DNA of 64,000 nucleotides from Niebla homalea (Eukaryota; Ascomycota; Lecanoromycetes; Lecanorales; Ramalinaceae). The notes under the pieces were generated by a model. It did no database searches. It was given only the letters and a program-made list of their open reading frames with translations, and had not been told where the DNA came from. Within the stretch, counting starts at the first letter, position 1. Every line of letters starts with the position of its first letter. The stretch spans positions 1,240,001 through 1,304,000 of the forward strand of contig JAHGAU010000011.1 in the NCBI GenBank assembly GCA_019925105.1. Direction: 5' to 3'. Below are positions 40,101 to 50,428 of the stretch, piece after piece. Position numbers and translations under genes: made by a program.

Positions 40101-40480
40101 AGTTATAACCTTTTATAATAATATATAATTATAATTTAAATATTTATTTTAAACTTAAGGATAAGCTTATAAAAAAAAAAAATATTTATAATAAAAAATA
40201 AAGTTAAAATATTATATAAAATACGATTAATATTAACGGATTAATAACGTTATATTATTAAATTAATTTAAAAGATATATAATAAGAAATATAAGTTAAA
40301 ATTATATAATATTAATAATTTAATAATATTAAATATTAAAAACTTTAAATTAAAATAATTAAATAAAAAACTTACGCCCCAATTTATAAAACCCTTTAAA
40401 ATTAATAATAAAATTAAAACGTAAATATATTATTTATTCCTTTTTATTATTTATTAAATTTATTTTATTATTTATATTTC
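37150..40480 (+). pseudogene. Gypsy-2 copy 2 pol: protease, RT, RNase H, integrase
   Basis: Collinear with 27100-30450. The protease string lies near 37205-37240. The RT active site Y-L-N-N (Y-L-D-D before RIP) is at 38247-38258. The integrase block N-F-I-T-G-L-P is at 39679-39700; here Pro is still CCT, while copy 1 reads Ser (tcc). That site shows the two copies diverging by RIP-type change. G-P/P-F-K-I-N lies near 40388-40405. Confidence 0.88.
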
Positions 40481-40499
40481 TTTTTTAAAGTTTTATTAT

Positions 40500-40740
40500 A
40501 TTTATGCGGGTAATTAAACGGTAAAGGCTATAATATAAATATTTAAATTAATTAATAATAAAAAGGAATAAATAATTAAAAAATTATTAATAAGGTTAAA
40601 AGTAAAAAAAGCGTTTAATATTAAGTTAAATAAATTAATTAAAGCCTTAAATATAATTAATAAATATTAAAAATAAACTTAAAATATTCTTAAAAATTAC
40701 GGGAATAATATAATAAAATAATATAAAATAAAAAAAGATA
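40500..40740 (+). pseudogene. Gypsy-2 copy 2 chromodomain, degenerate
   Basis: Same pattern as 30465-30690, including the Y-x-V-K-stop-I core and L-K-Y-S-like end, with further RIP changes. Confidence 0.55.
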
Positions 40741-41289
40741 TAAATAAGGTTATAACGTTATAATAATAAAAATTATATATATAATTAATAATTATATATA
40801 TAATTAATATTATAATTATTTAACCTTTATATGTTATTTTCCCGTAAAATTATTAAAGTTTAAGCTTTAATTAATAACTTTATTTATTATAAATATTATA
40901 TATACGGATAAGCCGGTATTATAAAGGTAATTATTTTTATTATAATATTATATTTAATAAAAATAACTTTAATAATAGTTACGATAATATTAAAAAAAAT
41001 AAAAAAGCGTAAGCGTTAAATTATAAGTACTTAATATATTATTAAGAAAATATTAAGTAAATAAAGTTAAAAAAATTAAGTTATTTAAAATAATAAAAGA
41101 TTAATAAATATATTTATTAAATTTACGTTAATATATTAATAGCTTTAATAATATTATTTATTTTATTACTTTTTAATAATATATAGATTATAAGCGTTTA
41201 ATACTTAACGTTATTAACTTTAATATTTAATACCGAACTTTAATAATATTAATATATAAAAATAAAAAAATAATCTATAATTCCGTATT

Positions 41290-42880
41290 AACGTAAACCC
41301 TTTCCTTTTATAAATAGATTAATAAGGTTAAGGATAAATATAAGGGTATTATATTTTCCTTATCCTTTTTTTTTCCTTTTTCTTTTTTTTTTTTTTTTAC
41401 CTTAATTAAAGGTTTTTCTTTAATATTATTTACCGGAAAGGTTCTTTAACTTAATTTTAAGGTATTATTTTTAAAAGTTAAAATTAATTTTTCCGACGGT
41501 ATTATTAAGGAAAATATAACCTTTTTTTTTTTTTTTTTCTTTAAACGGATTAAAGCTTAAGTTATACGTACTTAAAAACTTAAAATTAAACCTTCCCGTT
41601 ATTAACGATATATTAAGACTTAAAAATAAATTTTCCGACGGATTAATTAATAATAAAAAACCCGGATTTTTTATAATAATTTAATTTAATTATTAAATAT
41701 TAATATTATTACGTTATAAACGGATTAAATATACTTATTTATTCTTTAAGGAAACGGACTTTTCTTCTACTATTATTACGTACGTAATAAATATATTTCT
41801 CTTTATTTAAAGAATTAAAACCTCCTTTTTAACTTTTATAATAACTTAATAAAATATATATTTTATACGGCCGGCTGTTATTAATATTTAATTAATATTT
41901 AATCGGAAAACCTTTAAATTTTAAAGGATTTTCTTATACTTCCGTACGTATTAAGTAAATACCTTAATAAATAATAAATTAGTATAATATTATTTATATT
42001 ATTATTAAGTTACCTGGGATTAAAGTTAATCCGGAAATTATATATATATTAAAATAATAATATTATAACGGTATTAAGGATATTTACGGGGATATAACGG
42101 CTTAAGTATTATTTATTATAATACTTACGGTAAAATATAAGGCCCCGTTAATATAAAAACTTATTCTATAAGAAGTAAATTAAATAAAGTATTATTATAT
42201 ATATTATTAATATTATATTTATATTTACGTTAACGATACGTTATTATATATACGTTATATTACTTAAAGATTAAAGTAAACTTATATATTTTATTAATAA
42301 ATAAAAATAAGCGGACTACTAATATAAATAAAATGTTTACGTAACGTTAATATTATTTATTATAATAATAATATAGATAATAAAGGTATATAGCTATATA
42401 CGTATTAACTTATAAATACTTATATAAACCCTTAATATATTATACTTATAAAAGTAATTAAGATTATTAAGGAGAAAAAAGAAGAAGTTTAAAATAAAAT
42501 AAAAATTTTATTATAATTATATATTGTTTTTATAATAACGTTTACCTTTATTATAATATAATAAATTAATAATAAAGCTTTAAGTAATTATTAATTAATA
42601 TTATAAAAACTCTTTTTTTACTTATTTTTTTTTATTGGGTTTTATAAAAAGGTTTTTAATAAACTTTATAAATTACGTTAATTATTTATTAACGTAAAAT
42701 ACCCCTATTATATTATTATTAAATAAATATTATTATATTTATATATATACTTAAGGACTCTTTTTTTTTTTTTACCCTTTTTTATTAAGTTTAATAATAA
42801 GTTTTTAATAAGCCTTATATTCAGCCGGCTTTATACTAATTTCTTAAATATATCTTTTTATACTTTAAAGATTAATATAT
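41290..42880 (-). pseudogene. Possible antisense ORF in Gypsy-2 3' region, copy 2
   Basis: The - strand frame reads N-P-G-F-L-L-L-I-N-P-S-E-N and I-S-L-I-T-G-R-F-N-F (about 41580-41665), then F-K-F-L-S-T-Y-N-L-S-F-N-P-F, matching the copy 1 frame. The Lys-rich stretch here is interrupted by Glu and Gly codons (tract 41367-41400). See 31240-32830. Confidence 0.4.
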
Positions 42881-42895
42881 AAAAAAGGAGATAAT

Positions 42896-43243
42896 TATTA
42901 ATAATTAATATTATCTTTACGTTAATGCTATAATAATACGTTATATTATTACGTTAAAATAGGCCGTTAGGCCTTGGCAAAAAGGGCCTTAATAAAGGGC
43001 TTTAGTAACGGCCTTAATAAACGTTATTTATAAGCCGTAGCTTAATAGGCATAAAGCGGGGTAATTATTACCTTTACCTTAAGTAAATGCTATACTTTAA
43101 TTCTTTCTGAGTTCCTTAAGAATTAATCTTATTATTAATCTACTTATTAAAGTAATACCCAAGTATCCAGACCGTAACGTCACGTCTTCTACATCCACCT
43201 TTACTAGTCCCGCCGGCGTGCCGCCAGCGGAGTCAGTCTAACA
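42896..43243 (+). repeat. Gypsy-2 3' LTR, distal part un-RIPped
   Basis: Complete 348-bp LTR. Its last ~95 bp (43150-43243) keep ordinary composition (for example cgtcacgtcttctacatcc and gtgccgccagcggagtcag) and end CTAACA, while both 5' LTR copies are mutated at the same sites. It is therefore the best template for the ancestral LTR sequence. Confidence 0.92.
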
Positions 43244-43248
43244 GCTAT
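43244..43248. repeat. Gypsy-2 target-site duplication, right copy (gctat)
   Basis: Five bases directly after the 3' LTR, matching 35566-35570. Confidence 0.85.
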
Positions 43249-44932
43249 ATAATATAATAATTATAGTAAATTTAAATATAGTTACGGTAAAGCCGGATAT
43301 TAATATTAAAGTCTTTAGCCTTTAAGTAAATAAGAAGCTTAATTAAAAAAACTTTATAAAAAAGGTTTAAAAAAATAACTTTATAGGGAAAAAACCTTAC
43401 TTATCTCGTTATATTAATATAAAAAATTATATTATAAAAGGCTTAAATTATTTATTAAGCCGTAATAAAGTTAATTATAATATACGTTATAGTTATTTAA
43501 TATATACTTAAAAGTACTCCGGGATATAAGAAAAGTTTATTTAAATATTATAAAAGTCTAGAACCGGTATTTAAATATAATTAATGGTATTTATAAAGTA
43601 ACCTTTATCCCGGTATTAAAATTTAAGGTTTTTATATTATTAATTAAAATCTTATTAAATTAAATAATTACTTAAGTAAAATTAAAAAAATATATATACT
43701 TAATTACGATAATAGGAAACGGGCGGATCCGTTAAAATCTTAATAAACCTTAAGTTAAAAGGAATAAATTAAAAATATTTATTTTTTTTTTTCTTATTAA
43801 AGCGAAATAAAAATAAGTTAAAAAAAAAAGGTTAACTTTATTAATATCCCGGAGGTTAATTTAAGCATATATAAATTCTTAATAAGCGTAAGAAAAATTA
43901 AAACTAAAAGGATTTAAAAAGTAAAAGCTATAACGATTATTTTATAAATTATAATAAAGTAAATTAAGCGTTAACGGAAATATAAAGACTTTATACCTTA
44001 AAATCGTTATTACTTAATTCTTAATAATAAAAAGATTATTAATAAGTATTTTTATTATTATAATATTATAAGGAAAAATAATAATATATTAATAATTTAA
44101 CTCCGGACGGATAAGAACGGTTTAATTTATTTTTTATTTATTATATATATCGGAAATTACATAAACGTTAAATACAAATATAAATAAAGATAATAAAACG
44201 CTATATATATCTTTATCTTTTATTTTTTATTTACGGAGGTTAAATTAAAACTTATAATAAAAGTTAATACTTATAATTACCGTTAAATATTATTTATAAA
44301 ATAAAGTATCCGGGTAATTAATAAGTTTATAATATTTACCGGATTACTATTATAAGTTAATTTTATTATAAAGATAAACGAAATTATTAAAAATTTACGG
44401 AGAAAACCTATTACCGGTTAAAGAAGAAAAAGAAAAGCGGAAACCGGTTATATTAATTATATAAACCGGAAAGTATTTTTTATAATTATAAAAATATAAT
44501 AATAAACGGTTATTAAAAGTCTTTAAAAAAGTTAATAACGATAATAATATAAAAAGGGTATATAATAAGTACGTAAGTATTAATAAGGATATTAAAAGGT
44601 ATTATTTAAGGTTAAAATAATATAAATAAGTAAAAAAGCAAAAGAATAATAAGTTTAAAAGTAGTTTTTATAAGGATACGGTCGTAATATTATAAATTTT
44701 CTTAAAGGAGTTAGAATATAAGAAGTATATAAATAAATTATTACTTTTTAAATGGCCATTAACATCCTTTACCTTAAGGGATAGAAAATAAAAGCCCGGT
44801 AAACGCCGGTTTTTACTTTAACGTTATAAGTATCAGGTTTTTACGGTTATTAATAAGGCTAGAAGGCCGCATATTAAGGAACGCCGGAATTAACTTGGCT
44901 AAACCCGTAATATGAATCAATCAATCAATCAA
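43249..44932 (+). mobile_element. LINE-B, 3' part with repeat tail
   Basis: Continues LINE-B directly after the Gypsy-2 TSD (ataatataataattatag, as at 10505 in LINE-A). It carries the C-terminal part of ORF2 (thumb region and following domain) and the conserved 3' UTR, and ends in four AATC units (44915-44932) followed by the 15-bp TSD. A possible RNase H domain near 44140 is not confirmed. Confidence 0.9.
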
Positions 44933-44947
44933 TTATAAATTAACTAA
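44933..44947. repeat. Target-site duplication of LINE-B, right copy
   Basis: ttataaattaactaa directly after the LINE-B tail; see 21371-21385. Confidence 0.88.
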
Positions 44948-47380
44948 ATTAACGGATATTATTATATATCTAGGCTTAACGTTTACGTTTATTATACTAT
45001 AAACCTCCCTTAAAATTAATAGATTTACCGGTATAATAATAATAATAGCTTCCTTAATCTTCGGCTTCTTCGACCCCGGTATAACGTCTTAATCCTTTTC
45101 TTAAGGTAAAAAACTTAATAGTTATTCTCCGGGTGTTTATTATTACGGCCTTTTACGGTATAATAATTATACTTCTGATTATTATATTCGGTAAAAAACC
45201 GTTTCTTATTAACCTTTGGAGCTACTAAATAAGATTATAAAGTAATATTAACGTAGGCTATATTAATTTATAATTCTTTATTAATAGCTCTTAATATAAT
45301 TTTATTAAAATTAAAACAATTTTAGCTTAAAACAATTTAATTTTAAACTAAATTAATATAAAAATATTATTAACCGTTACCAAAATTAAATAAGAAAAAT
45401 TAAATAGTTATTAAGTTAAGAACCTTATATAATTTATTAATAACCAGTATTTCGGCAATATACTTACGGAATTTATAAATAAGTTAATTAATTATTTTAT
45501 TTAGATTTTTTATTATTATTTTAAACTCCCAAGTTAGCTTAATATATAAGCCTAAACCTTAAGGTTAAAAATAGATAATAAAAATAATTTAAATTTCTTC
45601 AGTTATATCCAATTTATTTATAAGGTAACGTATATTATTCTTATAACGAGTTTTAATAGCTATAGTAATTTTAAGTTTATCCTTAATAGTTATAGGCTCA
45701 TAAAGGTTATTAAAGATTAATTAGTTTTTAATTTATTGGCTTTCTAATATTTATTGGCGTTACTTAATTAATAAAGAAATTATATTAAAAAAAATCTTTT
45801 AAAAGTAGAATCCTTAATCTTAAAGGTTATTTTTAATAAAAAAAATAGGAACTTAATATCCTTAAATTAATATTTACGTACGAAGAAATATTAATTACTT
45901 AATTAAATTCAGACTTAAAATTAAGATTATATAAGGAGTCTGATAAATTTTTTAACTTTAAAGATTTTAATTTTAATTAATACTTAATTAATAAATTATT
46001 TAAAGGCAGAGGATATTCCGTATTAAATAATAGGATTTAACCTTTTACCCTTAAACGGAGCTTAAAAATTAACTTATTAAGCGGTAATATTAAAGATTTT
46101 TTAAATATTTTTAAGTTAAAGTTATCATAAGATTTTAACGTAAATAAGGGTAAATACCCTTTATTTATATCTTTAGTTATTTCTTAAGTAATCCTTTAAT
46201 TTTCTTTCTGAAATTTTCTGAAGTAAAAACGGAAGAATTTACTTTTAACTTAACGGTAAAAAATAATAAGAGGATTTCCGTATTAATAAAGTAAAGTAAT
46301 AATATATTTAAGGGTTTTAATAATAAAGCTTAAATTCTGAATAAAGTTTAATCTATCTTAATTAATAATGAATTAAAATTTTACGGATATTTAAGTTATT
46401 TTTATATCCTTTTAAAATTATTTATTTTTTTTTACGCTTAATATAATATAGAGAGCTAATTTCTATATTTAATTATCGCTTCTTACTTTAAGGGTTATAA
46501 TCTTTACTTATAATTATCTTACCCTTAATTTTCTAGGCGTTAATTAAATTAAATAGCTTTCCGGATTAATTAAGATATAAAAGATTTAATAATTAATTTT
46601 TAACCTCCTTTTTTTAAAATATAAAATCTTAATTTAAGTAAATAAACTTTTTTTCTTTGGATTTAATCCTTAAAAATAATTTTAATTAAGTCATTTTAAG
46701 GGTAAAATTAAGTCGTATCCTTATTATATAATTAAAGTTACCGTCTTAAAAATAAAAGTTCGTCTTAAAGATAAGATTTTTTTATTATAAAAAGTGAAAA
46801 TTTAAAGTTTTTTAACTTTATAATATTCCGTAATTTTTATAAAAGGTTTTATTAAGTAATCTTAGCGGCGGAATAGGGTTAAAAATCCTGTAAGTTATAA
46901 AAAGAGTTTAAATTGGGTAAAGATTTTTTATTATAATTATAAGGTTTTTAAAGGTTTAAACTTTAAAGAATTTAATTAAGGTTGAAATTTCTTAATTAAG
47001 ACCCTTATTAAGGCTCTGCTTAACGCTTTATATTATAAAGCTAAGGCCTTTATATATAGCCGGTTTCCGGCGTATAAATACCGGCGTATAGTTAATTTAT
47101 AAGGCTAAAAAATAAGTATTTATACTTTTTAATTAATAAATATATATACCCCGGTAATAATAAGGTCAATGTATTTTATCCTTATAGAATTTTAAATTAT
47201 TAAGTTATTGGTTAACTTTATAGCTTAAAGATCGTAATTTAATAGTACTCTTAAGTAAAATACTTCCATCTTTTAAGTATATTTTATACGGTAAGATCTC
47301 TATATTGCAGTTATAAAATTAAACAAGGAAAAAGTATCCTTATAGGGTATCATTATCGTAAGGCCGGGCTTATAACCTCT
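44948..47380 (-). pseudogene. Ty1/Copia 5' part: leader and gag, degenerate
   Basis: Read on the - strand, this runs from a 5' LTR at 47524-47381 leftward to the LINE-B insertion. At 47362-47377, just inside the LTR, the - strand reads GGTTATAAGCCCGGCC, which fits a primer-binding site with one RIP change. By position the rest is gag. Near 45118-45171 the frame reads G-R-N-N-K-H-P-E-N-N-Y-stop, similar to a Copia gag zinc-knuckle end (H-P-x3-C-W), but the upstream Cys pair is not clear. The protease follows beyond LINE-B at 21330-21356, so gag to PR is collinear across the insertion. Confidence 0.65.
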
Positions 47381-47524
47381 TGAAAAATAAGGTATAAATT
47401 GCTTGATTATTCTCTACGTACAGAAGCGCGACTAAGTACTCCTGAATCCCGGCTACCCCAATTGGGTCTAGCTTCGGATCTAATCTACCCGAGTGCCGGG
47501 TAACTAATGTGAGTACTTTTAATA
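47381..47524 (-). repeat. Short Copia-type LTR, - orientation
   Basis: 144 bp. On the - strand it starts TATTAAAAGTACTCACATTAG (TGTTA... before RIP) and ends TTTTTCA. It is weakly RIPped and nearly identical, in opposite orientation, to 48583-48731, apart from a 5-bp indel (atatg). As a 5' LTR of the - strand Copia element it is in the right place: a PBS-like sequence and the gag region follow it. Confidence 0.75.
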
Positions 47525-47531
47525 CTTTTGG

Positions 47532-47758
47532 AGCTCCCCTATATCGTAAATCACCCGTAGTGACCCCCGGGGTGCGTAATTTAATCCGGGTATGCTCCGG
47601 GGTAAGTATTATTTTTACGATTTACCCCCTTTTAAAATTTTTTTTTAACCTTCTTACTTTATATATTAAATTTATATTAAAACGTATTCTTAAATTCCTT
47701 AAGACTAATAGTGGCCTCCCTATAAATAACTTAAAGCTCTGGTTTATATAAGTAACTT
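47532..47758 (+). repeat. Foldback element, left inverted arm
   Basis: Inverted match to 48083-48311; differences include both RIP-type changes and small indels. Confidence 0.75.
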
Positions 47759-48082
47759 AAAGATAAAGCTATAAGGCTATTAATATTATTAATAAAGCTT
47801 CAGTTAATATAAGGATATTTTAAAGGTATTTTAAGGTTAAATACCTTACGGAACCCCTTAAAAGGCTAATATAATAAAGGCTTTATTAAACCGTTAACGA
47901 CTTATTTATATATCGGGATATATTCTAAATTTATTTAATTATCTTTTATAACTTCTTAAGATTAATATTATTAAATATTTATGTACTTGATCCGGATATA
48001 AAATATAAAGTTTTTAATAAAAGTTATAACACTTTAACTATTTCCGTAAATAATAATAATAAGGAGGTTCTTAGCTTAATAC

Positions 48083-48311
48083 AAGTCACTTATAAAAGGA
48101 GCTCCTAGTTACTTATAAAGAGGCCATTATTAGTCTTAAGGAACCTAAGAATACGTTTTCAATGCAAATTTAATATATAAAATAAGAAAATTGAAAAAAT
48201 ATTTTAAAAGAAGGGTAAATCGCAAAAAACGATATTTACCCCGGAGTATACCCGGACGAAATTACGTACCCCGGGGGTTATGAAAAAAAGGATTTACGAT
48301 ATAGGGGAGCT
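48083..48311 (-). repeat. Foldback element, right inverted arm
   Basis: Reverse complement of the left arm; ends ctataggggagct at 48299-48311. Confidence 0.75.
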
Positions 48312-48582
48312 TGCCGTCGTTACGCCGGCTTCATAACTCAGGGCTATAAGTATAATCCTTTAAGGTATTTTACAGCGAAAGGATTACCGTTGCAGGGGAG
48401 TAAAAGACCACCGCTATAGGGGAGTAAAGACCACCGCTGTAGGGGAGCTTTAATAGCTTATAGAAAATATTACTTAAATAAGGTATACGTTATATAAAGA
48501 TTAAAGCTCAAATAGAATAATGGAATGTGGTATTATAAATGGATAATTATATAGGTAGTATATATTAAAGCTCGAAGGGGAG
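48312..48582. other. Spacer with GGGGAG repeats between foldback element and LTR
   Basis: 271 bp with fairly normal composition. It holds a 24/23-bp tandem repeat (48394-48440) whose units begin AGGGGAG, the same bases as the foldback terminus, and a third AGGGGAGCT at 48441-48449. The rest (48450-48582) shows no recognisable feature. It may be an extended right end of the foldback element or host DNA. Confidence 0.55.
48394..48440. repeat. Tandem repeat AGGGGAGTAAAAGACCACCG
   Basis: Two adjacent units of 24 bp (48394-48417) and 23 bp (48418-48440), followed by AGGGGAGCT. They have unmutated CpA sites. The shared AGGGGAG with the foldback terminus suggests subterminal repeats of a transposon end. 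Confidence 0.75.
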
Positions 48583-48731
48583 TGTTAAAAATACTCACAT
48601 TAATTACCCGGCACTCGGGTAGATTAGATATGATCCAAAGCTAAACCCGATTGGGGTAGCCGGGACTCAGGAGTCCTTAGTCGCACTTCTGTATATAGAG
48701 AATAATTAAGCAATTTACACCTCACATTTCA
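48583..48731 (+). repeat. Short Copia-type LTR, + orientation (solo or remnant)
   Basis: 149 bp from TGTTAAAAATACTCACAT to CACATTTCA. Inverted relative of 47381-47524 and hardly RIPped. No primer-binding site follows it: LINE-C sequence resumes within about 5 bp. It is therefore a solo LTR or an end left by a rearrangement. No clear TSD was found. Confidence 0.7.
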
Positions 48732-50428
48732 AGAAACGGATATTAAGGGTACTATATACCCCACTCCGATAGTAATTAATAGGGAAGTAACTTAAGAAAT
48801 AATAACTATGGCAATTAATAGGCTTAAAAAGAACGAAGCCTTTAAACTCAACGGAATTTTTAATAAGTTTTTATCGATAATAATATTATTATTCGGGAGA
48901 ATCTTTATTTATTTATTTTAAATATATTTCGATGTTAATTATTACCCTTATAAGTTTAAGGAGGCTAAGATAATTATCCTTAAAAAGCCGGTAAAACCAA
49001 ATTATTCAGAAGTAAAAATATATAAATAGATTATATTCCTTTATACGTTAAAAAAGCCCTAAAAACGGTGATCATAAATATCCTTAATAACTATACGGAA
49101 GAATACGGGCTCCTCCTTAATTAATAGATAAATATAAGGAAAAAAAGGTTAACGGAAACGGCCTTAAAGGGGCTAATTAACGGTATATATACGATATAGG
49201 GTTATAGGAAGAGGTACGTAATAAATTTCCTTTCCTTAAATATCGTTAAAGCTTTTAAATAAAATAAATTATTAAAGATTATTTTATAATTTACGGAATA
49301 AAGGGATATTATTTTTTTTAATAAATTAAATAGAAAACTTCTTAAGCAATTAAGTAATACTAATCAATTTAAACCAGAAAATAAGCCCGATAAAGCCAAT
49401 AATAACCGGAATACTTTAAAGTTTATTTACCTTTCCGATTTTATTCTTTTTCTTTAATAATCCGTTAATTAAAAAATTAATAACCTTAAAGTAAAAGGTT
49501 TAAGTAAAAAAGTTTATTAATAATATCTACCTTCTGACTTATAGTAGTAGTTAAAAACGTATAATACTTAATTATGTTTATTTATATAAATTATTTAAAG
49601 TTAAAATAAGTTTACGAAGTTTATTTATAGTAAATAAAAACGTATAATACTTAATTCACGCCGTATAATTATAAATTTATTTATATAATTAAAAGCCCAA
49701 AGTTATATAATAAAATAACTATAATAAAGCTGAATAAAATCGTAATAAAATTAAAAGTTAATATTAAGGTTTTCGGCCTTTAAATTAACGAAAAGTTAAA
49801 TTAGAAGGATTATATAAAAAATTTTTTAAAAGAAAATAGCCTCATAGGAAAGGGGTTTTACCTGTTTTATAACGTTAACGTAAGGAGGTACCTTATAGAA
49901 GGCCAGAACTATTTATTAAGTAATAATAAAGTCGGTTATAATGTACGTAATAGCTATTTAATATATATTTAAAAAAACCTTTAAATATAGGAGAAACCCT
50001 ATTTAATAATTATAAAAGGTCTAGAATTGATACTTAAGAATATTTAATAACGTATATAAGGTTATTTTTATCCTGGTATTAAAGTTTAAGGTTTTTATAT
50101 TATTAATTAAACTAGCCCTTAATTAAATAATCGCTTAAATGAAACTTAAAAAGTATATATATCCGGCTATAATAATAAGGAACGAATAAATCTATATAAA
50201 CCTTAAGAAATCCCGGGCGAAAAAGAATAAAAGAGAAATATTTATCCTTTTTATTAAAACGAAGCTAAAGTAAATTAAAAAAGAAATTAATTTTATTAAT
50301 ATTCAAAAGGTTAATATAAAAACGTATAAACTATTATCCGGTATAAAGGATGCAAAAGTTAAAAGGATCGTAAAAGTAAAAGTAACGGTAATTATTAAAC
50401 AAATTTTAATATAATAAATTAAGCGTTA
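48732..50428 (+). mobile_element. LINE-C fragment (RT and C-terminal part of ORF2)
   Basis: Collinear with LINE-A from about 9570 to 11200: RT start (A-I-N-R-L-K-K-N-E-A-F near 48810-48845), S-E-V-K-x-Y-K-x-I-x-F-L-Y-T-L near 49005-49050, active-site region near 49510-49550. Less RIPped at its left end than LINE-A. The 5' half is missing (on the far side of the LTR/foldback cluster, not found). The 3' end is interrupted at 50428 by LINE-D. Confidence 0.85.

Larger units (their letters stand above)
32946..42993. repeat. 10.05-kb tandem duplication, unit 2
   Basis: Second unit of the duplication described at 22891-32945. It starts in the middle of LINE-B, contains the LINE-B RT region again (32946-35570), the whole of Gypsy-2 and its 3' LTR, and rejoins unique sequence inside that LTR. 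Confidence 0.92.
35571..43243 (+). mobile_element. Gypsy-2, copy 2 (complete, 7.67 kb)
   Basis: The complete version of the chromodomain Gypsy element, with both LTRs (35571-35916 and 42896-43243), a 5-bp TSD gctat on both sides and all domains of copy 1 about 10.05 kb downstream. Both copies carry independent C/T and G/A differences: each keeps C or G at sites where the other is mutated. So RIP acted at least partly after the duplication. No frame is open. Confidence 0.93.
47532..48311. mobile_element. 780-bp foldback / long-TIR element
   Basis: Bounded by inverted repeats of about 228 bp: left 47532-47758, right 48083-48311. Both start AGCTCCCCTATATCGTAAATC when read inward. The arms match through a CCCCGGGGT...CCGGGTAT...CTCCGGGGTAA block and a CTTAAGACTAAT...GGCCTC block. 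The ~325-bp centre is AT-rich without a recognisable ORF. Composition of the arms is only partly RIPped. No target-site duplication is obvious. It looks like a non-autonomous DNA element (MITE or foldback type); the superfamily cannot be told. An 80-codon open frame starting at 47509 lies across the LTR and left arm and has no family features. Confidence 0.7.

Noticed and set aside
45118..45171. Confident Copia gag zinc knuckle
   Set aside because: Only the H-P-x3-C-W end fits. The expected first Cys pair cannot be restored by RIP-type changes alone, so it is mentioned only as similarity.
47509..47751. 80-codon open frame on the + strand as a gene
   Set aside because: It starts in the short Copia LTR and runs through the left arm of the foldback element. 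It is open mainly because this patch is weakly RIPped. No domain, and no equivalent frame as a unit in the inverted right arm.
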